Of a stretch of 64,000 bases of DNA, positions 1-27,400 are shown one piece after another. The translations under genes and the position numbers were made by a program. Every line of letters starts with the position of its first letter. Position 1 is the stretch's first letter. Origin of the DNA: Allolobophora icterica (Eukaryota > Annelida > Clitellata > Crassiclitellata > Lumbricidae); the NCBI GenBank assembly GCA_963556255.1, contig OY744605.1, positions 41,454,444-41,518,443 of the forward strand, read 5' to 3'. Under the pieces are notes generated by a model. It saw only the letters and a list, made by a program, of their open reading frames with translations, did no database searches and was not told the DNA's origin.

Positions 1-121
1 GCAGTCATGACTCAGTTTGCGTAGTATATAGTTGCCTGACATAGCAGTTTGTGTAGCGCAGTGACTGAGTTTCGGTGACTTTAACGTTCCATTGTGGACT
101 AGACTAGTATATACCCGTCAT

Positions 122-501
122 CATAGGCCCCGACTTCTTGGGTGCCAATGCACCCAGAGAGAAAGTTCAGTGGGTGCCTGGCACCCAGAAGAATTCAGAC
201 CCGAAATTCAATTTTTTTACACCTAAGCAGTAATTTCACAACGTGAGAAGCACAACTACAACACAAATACCCAACATTGCATGATCTCACAGTCACATTT
301 CGTAAATAAATAAATAATTTATTTATTTATTATTTAAAATAAATAAAAGTAATAACACTGGAACCCTTGACAAGAAAACACTTCTCTTTCTCCGAAAATC
401 CGCAAAAACTCACCTACCTAAGGGAAGGGGTATGGAAATGGAGGGAGGACCCATGCACCCAGTGGCACCCAGAGACAAAAGCAAAAGTCGGCGCCTATAT
501 G
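122..501. mobile_element. hAT-like MITE, 380 bp, TSD CCCGTCAT
   Basis: Terminal inverted repeats CATAGGCCCCGACTT and CATATAGGCGCCGACTT; subterminal GGGTGCC blocks on both sides. The 8-bp duplication CCCGTCAT is at 114-121 and 502-509, perfect. It is inserted into a copy of the CCGTCAT-containing repeat described next. No coding capacity. Confidence 0.8.
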
Positions 502-617
502 CCCGTCATATTATGACGGCAGTATAGGCCTATTTGTATCGTTGGTTAAAATGCTCTGATCGCCGTCGTCAAGACCGCAGTACTGATGTCACAGACGGTT
601 TCTGTTTCACAATAGAT
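502..617 (+). repeat. Dispersed repeat, CCGTCAT/CGTCGTCAAGAC family, copy 1
   Basis: Shares CCCGTCAT-ATTATGACGGCAGTA, ATCGTTGGT, CGCCGTCGTCAAGACCG and GTTTCACAATAGA with copies at 665-815 and 3262-3392. The left end of this copy (about 95-121) is separated from it by the MITE at 122-501. Possibly an old DNA element; no coding potential seen. Confidence 0.6.
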
Positions 618-664
618 TCCAGAGCGTTTATCGACAGGCACACGCTCTATGGATATTATATGTA

Positions 665-815
665 TACTAGTGTATTTGCCCGTCATAATTATTATGACGG
701 CAGTGTATATCGTTGGTCGTTGATCGCCGTCGTCAAGGCCGTCGTCAAGAGCGCCGTCGTCAAGACGGCAGTACTGACGTCACAAAAGGTTTCACAATAG
801 AACAGAAGCCGTCTG
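665..815 (+). repeat. Dispersed repeat, CCGTCAT/CGTCGTCAAGAC family, copy 2
   Basis: Starts ACTAGTGTATTTGCCCGTCAT like the copy at 3262 and contains a three-fold local expansion of GTCGTCAAG before ACTGACGTCACAAA and GTTTCACAATAGAACAGAA. Confidence 0.6.
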
Positions 816-900
816 CATATAAGGAAATTATTATATACTAGAAGTTACGTCAGACCTCTTACAAAGCTTGAAATTCCTTCGTTACCAGAGGCGCGTTTAG

Positions 901-1077
901 CAGGCACGTAACTAGGATTTTTCGTTTGGGGGGGCTTAAGCCTTGAACATGGCAACATTTATGCAGTGTTCATACGAATTTTAGCCGTAAGCATACAACG
1001 GCTTGACTTGTTTGGGGGGGCTTCAACTTCGTTTGGGGGGGCTTAAGCCCCCAAGCCCAACGCTAGATACGTCCCTG
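901..1077. mobile_element. hAT-like MITE, 177 bp, TSD GCGTTTAG
   Basis: TIRs CAGGCACGTAACTAG and CAGGGACGTATCTAG. Perfect 8-bp duplication GCGTTTAG at 893-900 and 1078-1085. The interior has three G-rich blocks (TTTGGGGGGGCTT). Confidence 0.8.
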
Positions 1078-1141
1078 GCGTTTAGAGGCGCAAACATTTT
1101 GGGGCCCTTCTAAACTTGTAGACTGAGAGTCTGAGACTCTG

Positions 1142-1531
1142 GTGGTGTTTAGCGACAAGGGTATCTGCCAACTGATACTCCTACATTTGACCTGTTGTGT
1201 TCTAAGGCGGACGATGCTCTCTTTGCAGCAATCCTTCGGAACCCAGGGCATGTCTTCCATGATTTGCTCCCTCCGATACGATCTTCCGGATACTATCTTC
1301 GACCTCGCTGGCATAATCGCGAGATACCACGATGTGATCCTTTGACGGGGAAGGGTTTCATTGCTAGATTACTGCATAAATGATAAGAAAACACTTGCTT
1401 TTTTAATTACTTATTTTATCATTTTTATTTCGATTTATTATTACTTCAATGTTTTACAATCAATGCTTCTAGCTTCTGTCCCATTGTGCGTTTGCTAATG
1501 GTGTAATAAAGAATATACTTACTTACTTACT
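1142..1531 (+). mobile_element. LINE remnant, C-terminal end of the RT ORF plus TTAC tail
   Basis: The plus frame near 1195-1380 reads DDALFAAILRNPGHVFHDLL then PPIRSSGYYLRPRWHN and ends FIARLLHK-TGA, the pattern found at the end of many LINE ORF2 proteins and also at 34026-34415 here. AATAAAG followed by TACTTACTTACTTAC at 1505-1531 is a LINE-like 3' tail. 5' truncated. Confidence 0.65.
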
Positions 1532-1911
1532 TTAAATGCAAAACCCACGAAGTTTAACTTGAAACCTTTTTTGAGTGTTACTGACACTGTAATTATGATT
1601 AGGGCCTAATTATTACTTATATAGGCCTATTTAAGAAGCCAACGAGCAAAGGCAGCACTAAGCATGCTATAAATATGATAAATCATACAAGTTTATTACT
1701 TTGAAACAGCAGCTTAGTAACTGTAGGCCTAGGCTATATACATGCCGAATATTTATATTGTTAAAAACATCTATAAGAATGATTGTGATGGGCAAAACAA
1801 CGGCCATACTGCCCAGACAAAGAGACTATCGTCCACTCCATTAATTACACTGATAACTTGAATGCCTTGTGAAGTAATAGTGACGTCAGAAATACAATAA
1901 TTACATATTAA

Positions 1912-1917
1912 TTTATT
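1912..1917 (-). promoter_or_regulatory. Candidate poly(A) signal of the 4CL-like gene
   Basis: AATAAA on the minus strand 150 nt after the stop codon at 2067. Distance and hexamer are right, but the region is very AT-rich, so chance occurrence is likely too. Confidence 0.4.
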
Positions 1918-2066
1918 TTATATTTTCCATATTTATGGTCTCCATAATTAATTCAATAGGTTATTTGAATCACGATCAGTTAGAACATACATGTAAACTT
2001 TTTGTTGTTTACAATAATTTTGTTAGTTTTTTAAATTGTCAAATATGAACTGAGTTTTTCTTGAGG

Positions 2067-17057
<14,991 letters not shown>

Positions 17058-17602
17058 CTTGAATGCTGTCAAAATAATAAAATGTGTTTCTTGTTATATT
17101 AAGTTAGGCCTACGTACAACCAATTTTGGACCAATGTCAAATCCCAGCCAGGATACCAATATTGGACCAATGTCGCAAACCACAAATGTGTGCTTTGTAT
17201 TGGCCCTAGGTCTACATGTTCATCTGCTCGTAGTCTGGGGATCACAGGTGGTCAGAGTCTTTTGTTGGGTGTGTCTGGCATCAGTGGCAGTCCAGGAACG
17301 GTGTTAATGCAAGGCGATGTAAATGATAGTTCAAGTCGTTACGCTGTAGAATGCTTTGTAAATAGATTTATTGTTGAAATAAATCACAGAAAGAATAGGA
17401 GCTTCACCTGTGAAGCGTTCGTCACGAACTTGAGACTCGGCCGTCAACCCGAAAAGACACTATAGGAATTAAAACAGAAACTGCCTGATAGCACCGCTAC
17501 CACCATTTCCTTCGGGTGAAACGTTTTCAAATGTCGTTGACGTATTTTGACGTTATTAGGCCTATGTTACACTTATATAGCGCAAACTCTTATTATTGAA
17601 GT

Positions 17603-17750
17603 CAGTATGAAAATTGTAGAAAAAAGACTAGGGGGGGGGGTTAGACTTTGATTCATGTGGAGTTGGGGTGTGCAATGAAGACTTAACTATGGGGTCCTAA
17701 GAAAGACTAGGGGGTTGAACCTCCCCAACCCCCCGACAATTCTCACCCTG
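17603..17750. mobile_element. hAT-like MITE, 148 bp, TSD ATTGAAGT
   Basis: TIRs CAGTATGAAAATTGT and CAGGGTGAGAATTGT; perfect duplication ATTGAAGT at 17595-17602 and 17751-17758. Confidence 0.82.
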
Positions 17751-18630
17751 ATTGAAGTTATTTAGCGCATAAATTCGTGAAACAATGATTTGGTGCTATT
17801 TGGCCGACTTTTAGTGAGCATACTATAAATTTAAACATTAATTGCTTCAACTGTAAATAATGAAAAATTAAAAATGATCTATTGGAGCGTCACCGTCTGA
17901 CGCCAAATTTGGTCCCCGGGTCATAAGTTTAAGACCCCTGCTCATCACAGTGTGACTCGATCATGTCTCTGCAAGAACGGCCGTTCTGGATGGCTGACCA
18001 GACAGTTAGCAGTTTCTGCAGCTTCAGTTATGGGCGTTACTGAAGCCATATTAGGCTGATAGTGAGTGAAGATACTGAACGTACCTAGTGAACTGAGATA
18101 TAGTAGTCCTTTTTCTCTGTCGCTCTCTCTGATCGGTCGTCGGACACAAGAGAAACGCATCTGAGGCGATGCAGCCGCCTATAAAGCGCAGATATGAGAA
18201 GCACTTGATGTCAAGACAAGTGATTTGTGGATCAAGGACGTCTGCAATATCTGCAATGTGACGGGTGCTTGGCCTATTTCTTTGGTCTCAGTATCCACGC
18301 AGATCAGCTCCTCCGGTGGTCCGCAGGTGAAGTATGCTGCAGGGGCACTGAGCGCACGATTCAACCAGGCGTATACGAGAGGGGACACACACGTTCTCGG
18401 AGGCAGACTTGCACGCGGCCACTGGCCAAGGGCATGTAATGTCAATGTCAGCGTAAACACGTCAAGACACGCCAATACCGACAGACAGTTTAAACAGACA
18501 TACAGACTGACGGACTGGCAGACACACGCAAATAGGGCCTACAGTTATTGCTTTGGTTTTCGTAATCGATGGTTTGATGGTTCGATGGTCAAACCAAGGC
18601 CCACCCCGAGATTTGCGCAAATCAGACATC

Positions 18631-18631
<1 letters not shown>

Positions 18632-18725
<94 letters not shown>

Positions 18726-18805
18726 GAGACAGACAGAGACAGACAGAGACAGACAGAGACAGAGAGAGACAGAGACAGACACAGACAGACAGACAGACAG
18801 ACAGA
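18632..18805 (+). repeat. (GACA)n microsatellite
   Basis: Long run of GACA units with some GAGA interruptions. Open frames on both strands here are artefacts of the repeat. Confidence 0.95.
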
Positions 18806-18894
18806 TCTAGAAAACAGAATCTAGAAACAGAAAAGACAGAGAGAAAGATAGCTAGATCGACAGACAGACATACAGACAGAGACAGACTGACACA

Positions 18895-18974
18895 GAGAGA
18901 AATGATGAGAGAGAGAGAGGATGAGGAGAGAGAGAGAGAAGAGGAGAGAGAGAGAAGAGAGAGAGAGGAGAGAG

Positions 18975-19018
<44 letters not shown>

Positions 19019-19023
19019 AGAGA

Positions 19024-19056
<33 letters not shown>

Positions 19057-19067
19057 GGAGAAGAGAG

Positions 19068-19129
<62 letters not shown>

Positions 19130-19137
19130 AGAGAGTC
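18895..19137 (+). repeat. (GA)n microsatellite
   Basis: About 240 bp of GA with AG and GG interruptions. The apparent Arg-Glu-rich protein on one strand and Ser-Leu-rich one on the other are not genes. Confidence 0.95.
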
Positions 19138-19261
19138 AGAGATGTTGACTGTCGCCCTATGCGCAGATTGGCTCTGTGATTGCCACTGGCCAGGCTGGAT
19201 GGCTGGATTATGGATGAAGATCGAGAAAGAGGATGGGGCAGGTTGAAACGCCAGTTCACGG

Positions 19262-19900
19262 TTGAGCTACACGTATTGTATTGTATTGTATTGTATTGTA
19301 TTGTATTGTATTGTATTGTATCTAAACATTTAAAAAGCGCCTCTCACAGTGTTCGCTAATCAGATGCGCTCCCATTGCGAAAGACCCAGTGAATAGAAAG
19401 TGGTTTTAAAACAGCGGAACGAGGCAATTGGGCCACCAGCTAATAAAGAGGCACGTGTCAATGGATTATGGAGGTGTTGATTCCATAGAGCAGGACCAAT
19501 GCAAGAAAAGGCTCGAAATTTGGCCATAGTGGTCCTGGCTCGTGGCACAAAAAGATCATGGCGATTTAGCGATCGTAATGGACGGAGGGAAGTAGCTGAA
19601 ACTGGCAGACGAACAAGGTCACAGATGTGCTTGGGTGCTAAGCCTGTATAGGACCGAAGGACTAAAGTGAGAACCTTAAGCTGAATCCGAGCAGTAAGGG
19701 GAAGCAAATGAAGATGATCGAACATGAAAGAGGAAATATGAGACCAGCGACGAAGTTGGGCTATTACTCTGGCCGCAGCATTTAAAACATTCTGGAGGGG
19801 GAAAGACGGACTTTTGGCAGACCAATCAAAGAGAATTACAGTAGTCAGTTCTGGAGCAGATGAAGGCGTGGATGACAGTGGTAAAAACAGGAGGGGGAGA
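19262..19900 (-). mobile_element. LINE 3' end with RT C-terminus and (TACAA)n tail
   Basis: On the minus strand the frame 19725-19360 reads LLPLTARIQLKVLTLVLRSY then LFVPRARTTMAKFRAFS and CIGPALWNQ, the C-terminal part of CR1/L2-like RT ORFs. After it come a GAGAGGCGC segment and a TACAA pentamer run (19262-19321). 5' truncated. Confidence 0.75.
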
Positions 19901-20104
19901 CAGAGCGTCGGGTTGCTCTAAGCCGTCTCAGGTGAAAGTAAGGAGAACGGGTAAGAAGAACGTAGGGCCTACATGTTGTCCAATTATTTAGGATGCCGAA
20001 TTATTAGAATGCTAACTGCAGTGTTTTAGAAGATTCGTTGATTCGGTCGTGCATTCAGCCTTTTATAACTAAACTTTCGCGCAATTGCCCGCGAGACCTT
20101 CACG

Positions 20105-20255
20105 GTCAATGTCGACCAATCACAGAGCTCAGAACCAGTTCGCGCTCTGCTCCAACAGTGGCGCGCTAATCAAATTGCCGCGCTACTCAATCATTGGTCC
20201 ACAATAATTGGCTCGTTATCTACGCCTCTGTACTTACGTGGCGCGCTATAAATAT
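20105..20255 (+). promoter_or_regulatory. CCAAT/TATA-like cluster, possible promoter
   Basis: CCAATCA near 20115, ATTGGTCC near 20193, ATTGGCTC near 20206 and GCTATAAATA near 20246, in a locally GC-richer stretch with three GCGCGC sites. The arrangement resembles a TATA promoter but no downstream coding exon was recognised. Confidence 0.3.
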
Positions 20256-21463
20256 TTACAATTAAACATACATTCACTTAATAATAAGTGAGAACCTAGT
20301 GTATAATTGCAAGCATGACAAATATAAATAATTTGAAGATTAAAGTGGTAGATTGAGAATATCGATTGAAATAGTGGTTTTCTTTTATTATCAAGTCTGT
20401 ATCACATGTTAAACAAATGTCACTTAGTTGTTCCAATTTTCTCCTTTATTGCTGTTTAATTGTATTGATTGATAACTCTTTAAAATACAAAAGTAGAATA
20501 AGGATCTCATCAATAAAAAGATTACTTAATTGTCTTTGCTTGCAATAAAACTTTGTTTTACTGACTCACATAAATAGATTGAGAATACCATGTGCATTGA
20601 GAATATTCATCAAGAATCTTTTGTACATCTGAAATTCATGTTTTATGATAATTGATGCAAAATATTGTTTAAAATGTCTTATCAGAGTTCATGCATAATA
20701 GACATTATTAACTATAGTATCCTATGTTCTTAAACAATGAACACCAATGACATTGTATAGTTTAGTTTTGACACCTTTAACTGGTGTCTTACACATGTTA
20801 TAACTTCATTTGACTGCACTGTATATGATCTAAATTGTCGTTAACAACTTTTGATGTCATAGGACGACGTTAACTATGGAATAATAATAATAAATAAAAA
20901 CATTCACGTTCGTCACAGTAGGCTGCAGGACCATACCTCTACCGGTATGCATAATATACTTAACTCACGTAAGTTTTTTTTATCGATTTACTGTGCCCGG
21001 GTTTCGTTCGTAAACAAATTTCGCTTTTCCTGACAATATTTTAAAACTATCTCAGTTTTGGATAACCTTTTCTATTCTCCTTTATTGTTTTGGTCTTTTC
21101 AGTTGCCAAAAATAGTTGATAACACTTTTAGAGTTTCAACAAAACAAGATGATCAGTTTCGATTTGCATTAGTTCCCAGTTTAATCAAGGGGTTTGAAAC
21201 ACTTTTCAGCTTCGGAGATGTAGGGTTATTGTAGGCCTACGCCTATAGCCAATAGGCAACCCTCACGTCCCTGTCCTAGGCAGTTGAGAAGGGACGAACT
21301 TGATGGCGTCAATTAAAGCATATAGACTCCTATAGGGATCCCTAGATAATAGATTGACCCGCCCTTGCGTATATGGTGCATGGACCTGCTGATATAATAA
21401 ATGGCCCTGGACCCTCTGCAAAGATAACTTGTGCGTTTGCAGAGAGTGAGTATAAGCTATAGG

Positions 21464-22382
21464 CAGTCTTGTTGTCAAGACCTTAAACCTCAAGACCAAG
21501 ACCAAGACCAAGGCCTTGAACCTCAAGACCAAGACCAAGACCAAGACCTTGAACCTCAAGACCAAGACCAAGACCAAGACCAAGACCTTGAACCTCAAGA
21601 CCAAGACCAAGACCAAGACCTTGAACCTCAAGACCAAGACCGAGACCAAGACCCAAAAAATCACAGTCGTATCCAGACTTCTATTCCTTACTAAAAATTG
21701 TCCAGTCGGACTACTCGTTATTTTAATGAAAACATGAGTTTTTTTTCTTTTATTCAAGCAAAACAACTCTAAATGGAGACTGCAGAGAATTCCGAATTCG
21801 TATTTACAAAAGTATTTCATGCAAAATGTTATTCCAAATGCCTGTTGAATTTTATAAAAACTAATTTGCTCAGAATTTTCTGAGCAAGACGTGACCTGTG
21901 GGGCCTCATAAAAATTCTGCCATGTAAAAAAACACGGTCTACAAGTGCTGAAATCGCTAGCACACAAAGCAGCTTTTCAAGAACCGGATGTAAATGTACA
22001 AATGAATCATGAGTCTGTTTTGAAATCATTCCATGGTAAATAACCGGCAGTCAAAATAATTGTCCAAAACAAAAGTGAAGCCTCATTCACACTGTGTAAA
22101 TACTAAAGCAACAACTGTATGAGTAATTATTGGATAATTTTTTAAAATTCTTGCCGTTTGTTAAAATTAATGACTGTTCATATTGACAAAGGTCTTGGTC
22201 TTGGTCTTGGAAAACCAAGACCAAGACTTTGAACCTCAAGACCAAGACCAAGACCAAGACCTTGAACCTCAAGACCAAGACCAAGACCAAGACCTTTGGT
22301 CTCAAGACCAAGACCAAGACTTTTAAAAACGAACTCGAGTGCACTCGAGACCAAGACCTTGGTCTCGAGGACAACAAGACTG
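21464..22382. mobile_element. hAT element remnant, 919 bp, with AAGACC arrays, TSD GCTATAGG/GGTATAGG
   Basis: Ends CAGTCTTGTTGTCAAGACC and (reverse) CAGTCTTGTTGTCCTCGAG. Flanking octamers at 21456-21463 and 22383-22390 agree at 7 of 8. Inside each end lies an AAGACC tandem array (about 21478-21650 and 22190-22320). Between them a minus-strand frame encodes a hAT transposase C-terminal fragment. Confidence 0.78.
21829..22020 (-). pseudogene. hAT transposase C-terminal (dimerisation domain) remnant
   Basis: The minus frame reads HPVLEKLLCVLAISALVDRV and then MRPHRSRLAQKILSKLVF. hAT transposases end in a block of the form P.L..LA..YL..PA(T/S)SA..ERVFS.......RPHR..L....L..L.FL. Only this segment remains, and the catalytic Asp/Glu region is absent. 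It supports placing the flanking elements in the hAT superfamily. Confidence 0.7.
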
Positions 22383-24033
22383 GGTATAGGTTTTTAAGTT
22401 GCAGAAGTGTATTGGCCTCCAGTCGGCTTAAAGTCTTCTAAAGGGGGTCAGAAGTTGGGAATATCGTAAATACACGTTATGATCAGGTGACTTCTATAGA
22501 TTTGCATGAGTTTTGTTGTGGATGTCCGCTTTCTTGCTGCAAGCCCGGCCTGCTGTTTAGGCGACGTAGGCTAACCTGTAGGGCAGGACTATATTGGTCC
22601 TTTATCATCGGGCGCTTTTAAATGAGAGCCGTTTAAAGTTTAGGCGGGAATACTTACTTTTGGTTTTAACGTAGGGCCTATAGGCCTATGCAAAATATTC
22701 TGGTGTTGGTATCATAAGTTGAACATTACTGAACTTCATTCTTAGTAGGCCTACGTCTCTAATAAGTAATATATTTACTAGCTATCTACGCAATACTTGA
22801 TCCTGTAAATCGCTGTCATTAATGACAATAAAGATTTATTGAATTGAATTGAATTGAACATGAATATTGAATTGAATTGAATTGAGAACTGAATTTCTTC
22901 GATGTGTTCATTCCATTCGAACATTCGCGCAGCTCACCAAGCTGTTGTAGTGTTCCATCTGCAATTCTGCATGGCAGAACGTAGATCAAACTGATTAGCC
23001 TGCCACCCACATTCAAGGCCTTGATGGTTAGAGACCACACATATGGACACTATATAGGCCTATAATTATAGCCTGCAGTCGTTGTAAAGAGTAATCTATA
23101 TTTTTATCCTGATATATATATTATGCATACAAAGACATGCATTTAGCTATTGTTCTGTTTGTCCGGAAACTAATGACGAAAGCTATTGTTATTAGCCTTA
23201 TCACGATAGGCTCAAGCTACTATGACCTGATTAATGAGTCGGCTTAATGAGTCTGCCCTCGCTTTCGTATATAAAACTTAGCTGTTTTCGTAACTTCAGA
23301 CTGAAATAGGTTAACAGGTTACGAATCCTAATTACCGTATTTAGACTGGGCCTATAGTATTGACTGAGTGGTCTTTAATAATTAGGCTATCACTAAACTT
23401 CTCAGACCACAGGCAGAGGGACACCTGAACCTAAATCACGCCAGGCTCAGACTACTAACTTACGATAAGACCAAGCTATAGTACCCAACGACCCACAGGC
23501 GTGACGCTTCGAAATGCGATGGATCTCGAGGACACAAGCTGTCAAGTAAATAAGTAAGCCCGTCGTTACACGCACGATGATAATTATTGCGCTACTCGGA
23601 AAAGTAGGCTAAGCTGTATAGTAGGAAAGTCGCATTCCTTCACACTGCATTACAGATCTGTGCAAGACAAACACGACAGGCTTACTGTTCGTAGCTACCA
23701 GCCGACCAAGTTATTACTTTAAGAGTTCGTTAAAATCGAGCTCTATTAAATTCCTGAATAATTATTTATTGCGATGTAGTGCAAAGCTATCGTTATGCTG
23801 TCAGAGCTGACATTCTATCGTAATGCTAGGGCGGTAAAAGCCAAATGTAAAATGATTTAGCTTGGCCCAATACTGGCGCGTCAGCATGCTGTATGACATT
23901 ATTAATTATGTGGCTTGATGTCACGTGCATAGGTGAGCAAAGTTGACTTTGGGAAAAAGGCGCGTCCTTTGCTAAATCCAGCGCGGTCGAACACAACAAC
24001 ATGTAAACAGTTGAACGAGAACTTTGTCCCAAG

Positions 24034-24225
24034 ATGGTTGCGGTTTATTGCGCAAAGATTGTTTCTTGTTTTCGCAGAGGGTTTAACTTTTGTGCGAATG
24101 GAAGAGCGACAGTTATTCCTGGTGGCTGGCAAAACCTTTGGGTTAGCCGCTGCATGTCGACTCAACCACCGCTTCACTTTCCTCCCCCGCCGCCTCGAGG
24201 TCCGAACTGGAAAGAGACTGGCAAA
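24034..24225 (+). CDS. THNSL1: THNSL1 exon 1, predicted mitochondrial presequence (residues 1-64)
   Basis: Begins MVAVYCAKIVSCFRRGFNF and ends PPPPPRGPNWKETGK. Acid-free, Arg/Cys-rich, then a proline run. Donor GTATGA. No homology motif is present; the call rests on phase, position and presequence character. Confidence 0.7.
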
Positions 24226-24442
24226 GTATGATTAGTTTTAGTCTGCTCTCGCAATTAGTGGCGTAACCAGGGCTGTAGTCGAGCGTATACGCGGGTATAC
24301 AGCGTATACTTACCTCTAGAGAAATTTGAGAGCGTATACCCATGGCTGTAGACGAGGGTATACGCGGGTATACAGCGTATACTTACCTCTGGGAACGAAA
24401 ATTTTTCAAAAAAGAGAGGTTTTTAAAGGTTTTTAGGGCGAA

Positions 24443-24473
<31 letters not shown>

Positions 24474-27400
24474 GTCATCAACTTTTTCAGAGACAAAATC
24501 GTAAAAAGTCAGAAAATTTTCTGAGAATTGGTGAAAAGTCTGAAATTTTTCCTAAAAAAAGGTCTTCAAATTTTTTTTTACGCCGCTGGTCACCGGTAGC
24601 GTATACTCACCTCAAATTTTACCACTACAGCCCTGGGCGTAACTAAAGTAATGTTGCGTCCCAGAAGGGTACTGGCAATCACCCCTCCCCAATATAAATT
24701 TGAATTAAAAGAAAACAGGAATTTAGAAGACGTGATGAGCTTGAAGCAGTGACTTACTATTATGACACAAAAATTCCAAATTTGTATACTAGCCCCAATA
24801 GATAAAAAGTGTTTGACAACTTCAACAAGATTGATGGAAGCGTGTACTTCATTGTTATTAAAAAGAACAACAAGTTTGTTAGTCTGTCTTGTGACATTGT
24901 AAATATGAATTAATATAAGAGCTGTGACCAGTCTTTTATGCCTCTGATGAGATACAGATATGACTATGATTCAGTGCCACACTGCTATACCGTCGCCCCA
25001 CTGAACTTTCCCTGAGGCCGGCCCTAACCTGATGCTTTGGCGTGAAAACTATGACAAGTGCAAAATTGGGCGTTGAGGAGTTTTTTCTTCTTTATTGTTC
25101 TAGAAAGGGGTAAAGTTTTGATCTGACAGGGACGACATTTCCTCCTGCAAGGCAGAAAAAGGGAGGAGCAGAATGGGAATGATTGGTCGGAGCGAGAGAG
25201 AGGAGAGAGAGAGGGTTATTTAGACATGGGTGACCAAAAAGCTTAATTATATGTTACTGGAGGAGGCTTTCAGAGAGAGAAAGAGAGGGTAAGAAAGAGA
25301 AACTGGGTCAGTTCAACTTCAGGATTGAAACAGACACAATGTGTTCAGTAGGCCTATGCTATTCACACAAGACTCATTGCTGGTTTATTATTATAACTAG
25401 GTTTTTTATTTTGAAATAAAGCTTATGAAGCTGGTTTTGACTCTAGCAGAAACGTTTATGCTCCTTGTCGTTATTTGAAAGGGTAACATTTTCCTGATGG
25501 GAAGCCCTGGCTCTGGAAAGACAATGTTGGCACGAATGGTTGGAACAAAACTGGGAATGTCCTCTTTTGACATTGATGATGACTACCTGGAAAAGAGATG
25601 GCACTTATCAGTTGCAGAAAAGGTGACCTAATCATTAATATTTTGTTATGGTATTAAATGAGTGATTATATCAAAATTTCCATTTAATAAACAGTAACCT
25701 AAGTACCTGGTGCAGTGTGATACAGAATAGGGAATTAATCAACAATATATAGTTGGACTTTATTTCAGTCTACATTTGTGATATACTAGCAGTGGTTAAA
25801 GTGGTTTGGGTGAGCAGTGGGAACGCCAAAGAAGAGTTTCATTGGAACGCATGTGTGAGCAGTGGGAACGCAAGCAAAGAAATTCGAGAGCAGTGGGAAC
25901 GCCGTTCCCACCGTTCCCACTCCACTTTAACCCCTGTATACTAGGAGCTAATTTGTACTTGAAGGTGATTTGTACTCAACTGGTAAGGTAAGGGCACATT
26001 CTGTGGATACACAATCTGTATTCAAGTAACTGCATTCCTGGAGTTGAACAAGTTTTAAGGTGAAATTTTGAACATTACTGTCATACTAGCAACCAATAAA
26101 GAGGACAAACTTTCGCTGTGGGCTGAACAGCGCCTCGGAGAATTCTAATTCTACGGTATTTGGTCTTCGTAAGATGTGAACATGAGACAGGGAATGGGTC
26201 TGACAAATTTTCTCACGATCACTTTCAGTTTAGTAGGTGAAAGTGAATTAATTTGTTGATCTTCATTGTTCAGCTGTTGGGAATCACATTTCAAGAGACT
26301 TTGTTCACGGAAACTTGTAATAATGTGATTGTCTGCCATGTTGTGTAAGTGCAAGCCTCTTAAGTTGCACTTAGAATTTTCAGGTCGCTATGCCTCAGCA
26401 CTTGTGGTTGTAGTATCCAGTGTTAAAGAAATTTTATGGCTGCCACGGCCGTTGACGTCGACTGTGTGTTACTGTTTTTACAAAGAGATTCTGCCAAGGC
26501 ACTAAATAAATAGCCAGGTACTTAAACTATGTGTGTATTTGGTATAAATGTTACATAAATATTTGCACTGTCTGCATTGCTTCCAGCTGAAAATTGTTGG
26601 AGGCAAACAGTTCGTTCTTCAGGAAGGAGAGGCTTTAATGCAACTTGAGGTGGAAAATTCCATTGTTTCTTTATCTGGTTCAAACCCTCTTCATCAACAG
26701 TCAATGCAACATGTGCAGCAACTTGGCATTGTTGTTTACCTTGATGTTCAACAGTCAGACATTTTAAAACGTCTGGGTGAAATGAAGGTGAGGAATTTAC
26801 AGAACTGTACTGTTTGGCCAGATTTTCTGTTGCCACAAATATTATTCCACAACACACAAAATCTGTTTTAAGTCTCTTTTTAAATCTCTTAAAAACTTTT
26901 TTTAATATAGTTGACTCCCAATACACTATGAGTTACTGTTGATGCTTTTATAGATTAATGAATCAGTTGAGTAATTTTCACGAGGAATTGTCACTTTTGC
27001 ATATTATTAAAGTATTCGAATCTATTATTCAGGGTACCAGGTAGATTTTTGCCTGAGTGTTTTGAGCATTTTTCCATCCATTTATTTAGGTGGATCGCAT
27101 TGTTGGTCAGACAGATGGAATCCCCATGTCAGACATTTTACAATATCGCCAACAATTTTATGAAAACTCTTATGACATCCGTGTTATCTGTCAAGCGGAC
27201 GAGTCTTTAGAAAGTGTGGCAAATAAAATCACGGATGCACTTCTTGCGTATAACGAGGATTCAGACTGTGTTTCAACAAGAGGTTCAGATAATGTTGGGT
27301 TTTGTGAAGCCGTGTTGCAAGGCTTGGCAAACGATGGTGGACTGTTCGTGCGCAGAAATTACTTTCCAAGGCTCGGATTCAACGAATGGATGCGTCTTGT

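Larger units (their letters stand above)
1..2066. other. Region downstream of the 4CL-like gene, repeats only
   Basis: No exon was recognised here. It holds two MITEs (122-501 and 901-1077), three pieces of a CCGTCAT-rich repeat, a LINE 3' end near 1142-1531 and AT-rich unique sequence from 1532 to 2066. Confidence 0.6.
17058..24033. other. Intergenic region between head-to-head 4CL-like and THNSL1 genes
   Basis: About 7 kb with no exon recognised. Contains two CCAAT-containing repeats of TTGGACCAATGTC just upstream of the 4CL-like gene (17127 and 17163), a MITE, microsatellites, a LINE 3' end, a CCAAT/TATA cluster near 20110-20255 and a hAT remnant. 17760-18190, 20260-21460 and 22400-24033 look unique, with nothing I can name. 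Core promoters of both genes should lie at the two ends. Confidence 0.6.

Noticed and set aside
17880..17945. hAT end (AAGTTTAAGACCCCTG)
   Set aside because: Only one end was visible and no duplicate octamer could be found for a partner end.
18225..19259. Several long open frames rich in Asp-Arg-Gln-Thr, Arg-Glu or Ser-Leu
   Set aside because: All follow from GACA and GA microsatellites, which are open in many frames on both strands.
23933..24235. Alternative 100-codon frame overlapping THNSL1 exon 1
   Set aside because: It does not join in phase to exon 2; the 24034 frame ends at a GTATGA donor in phase 0 and has presequence character.
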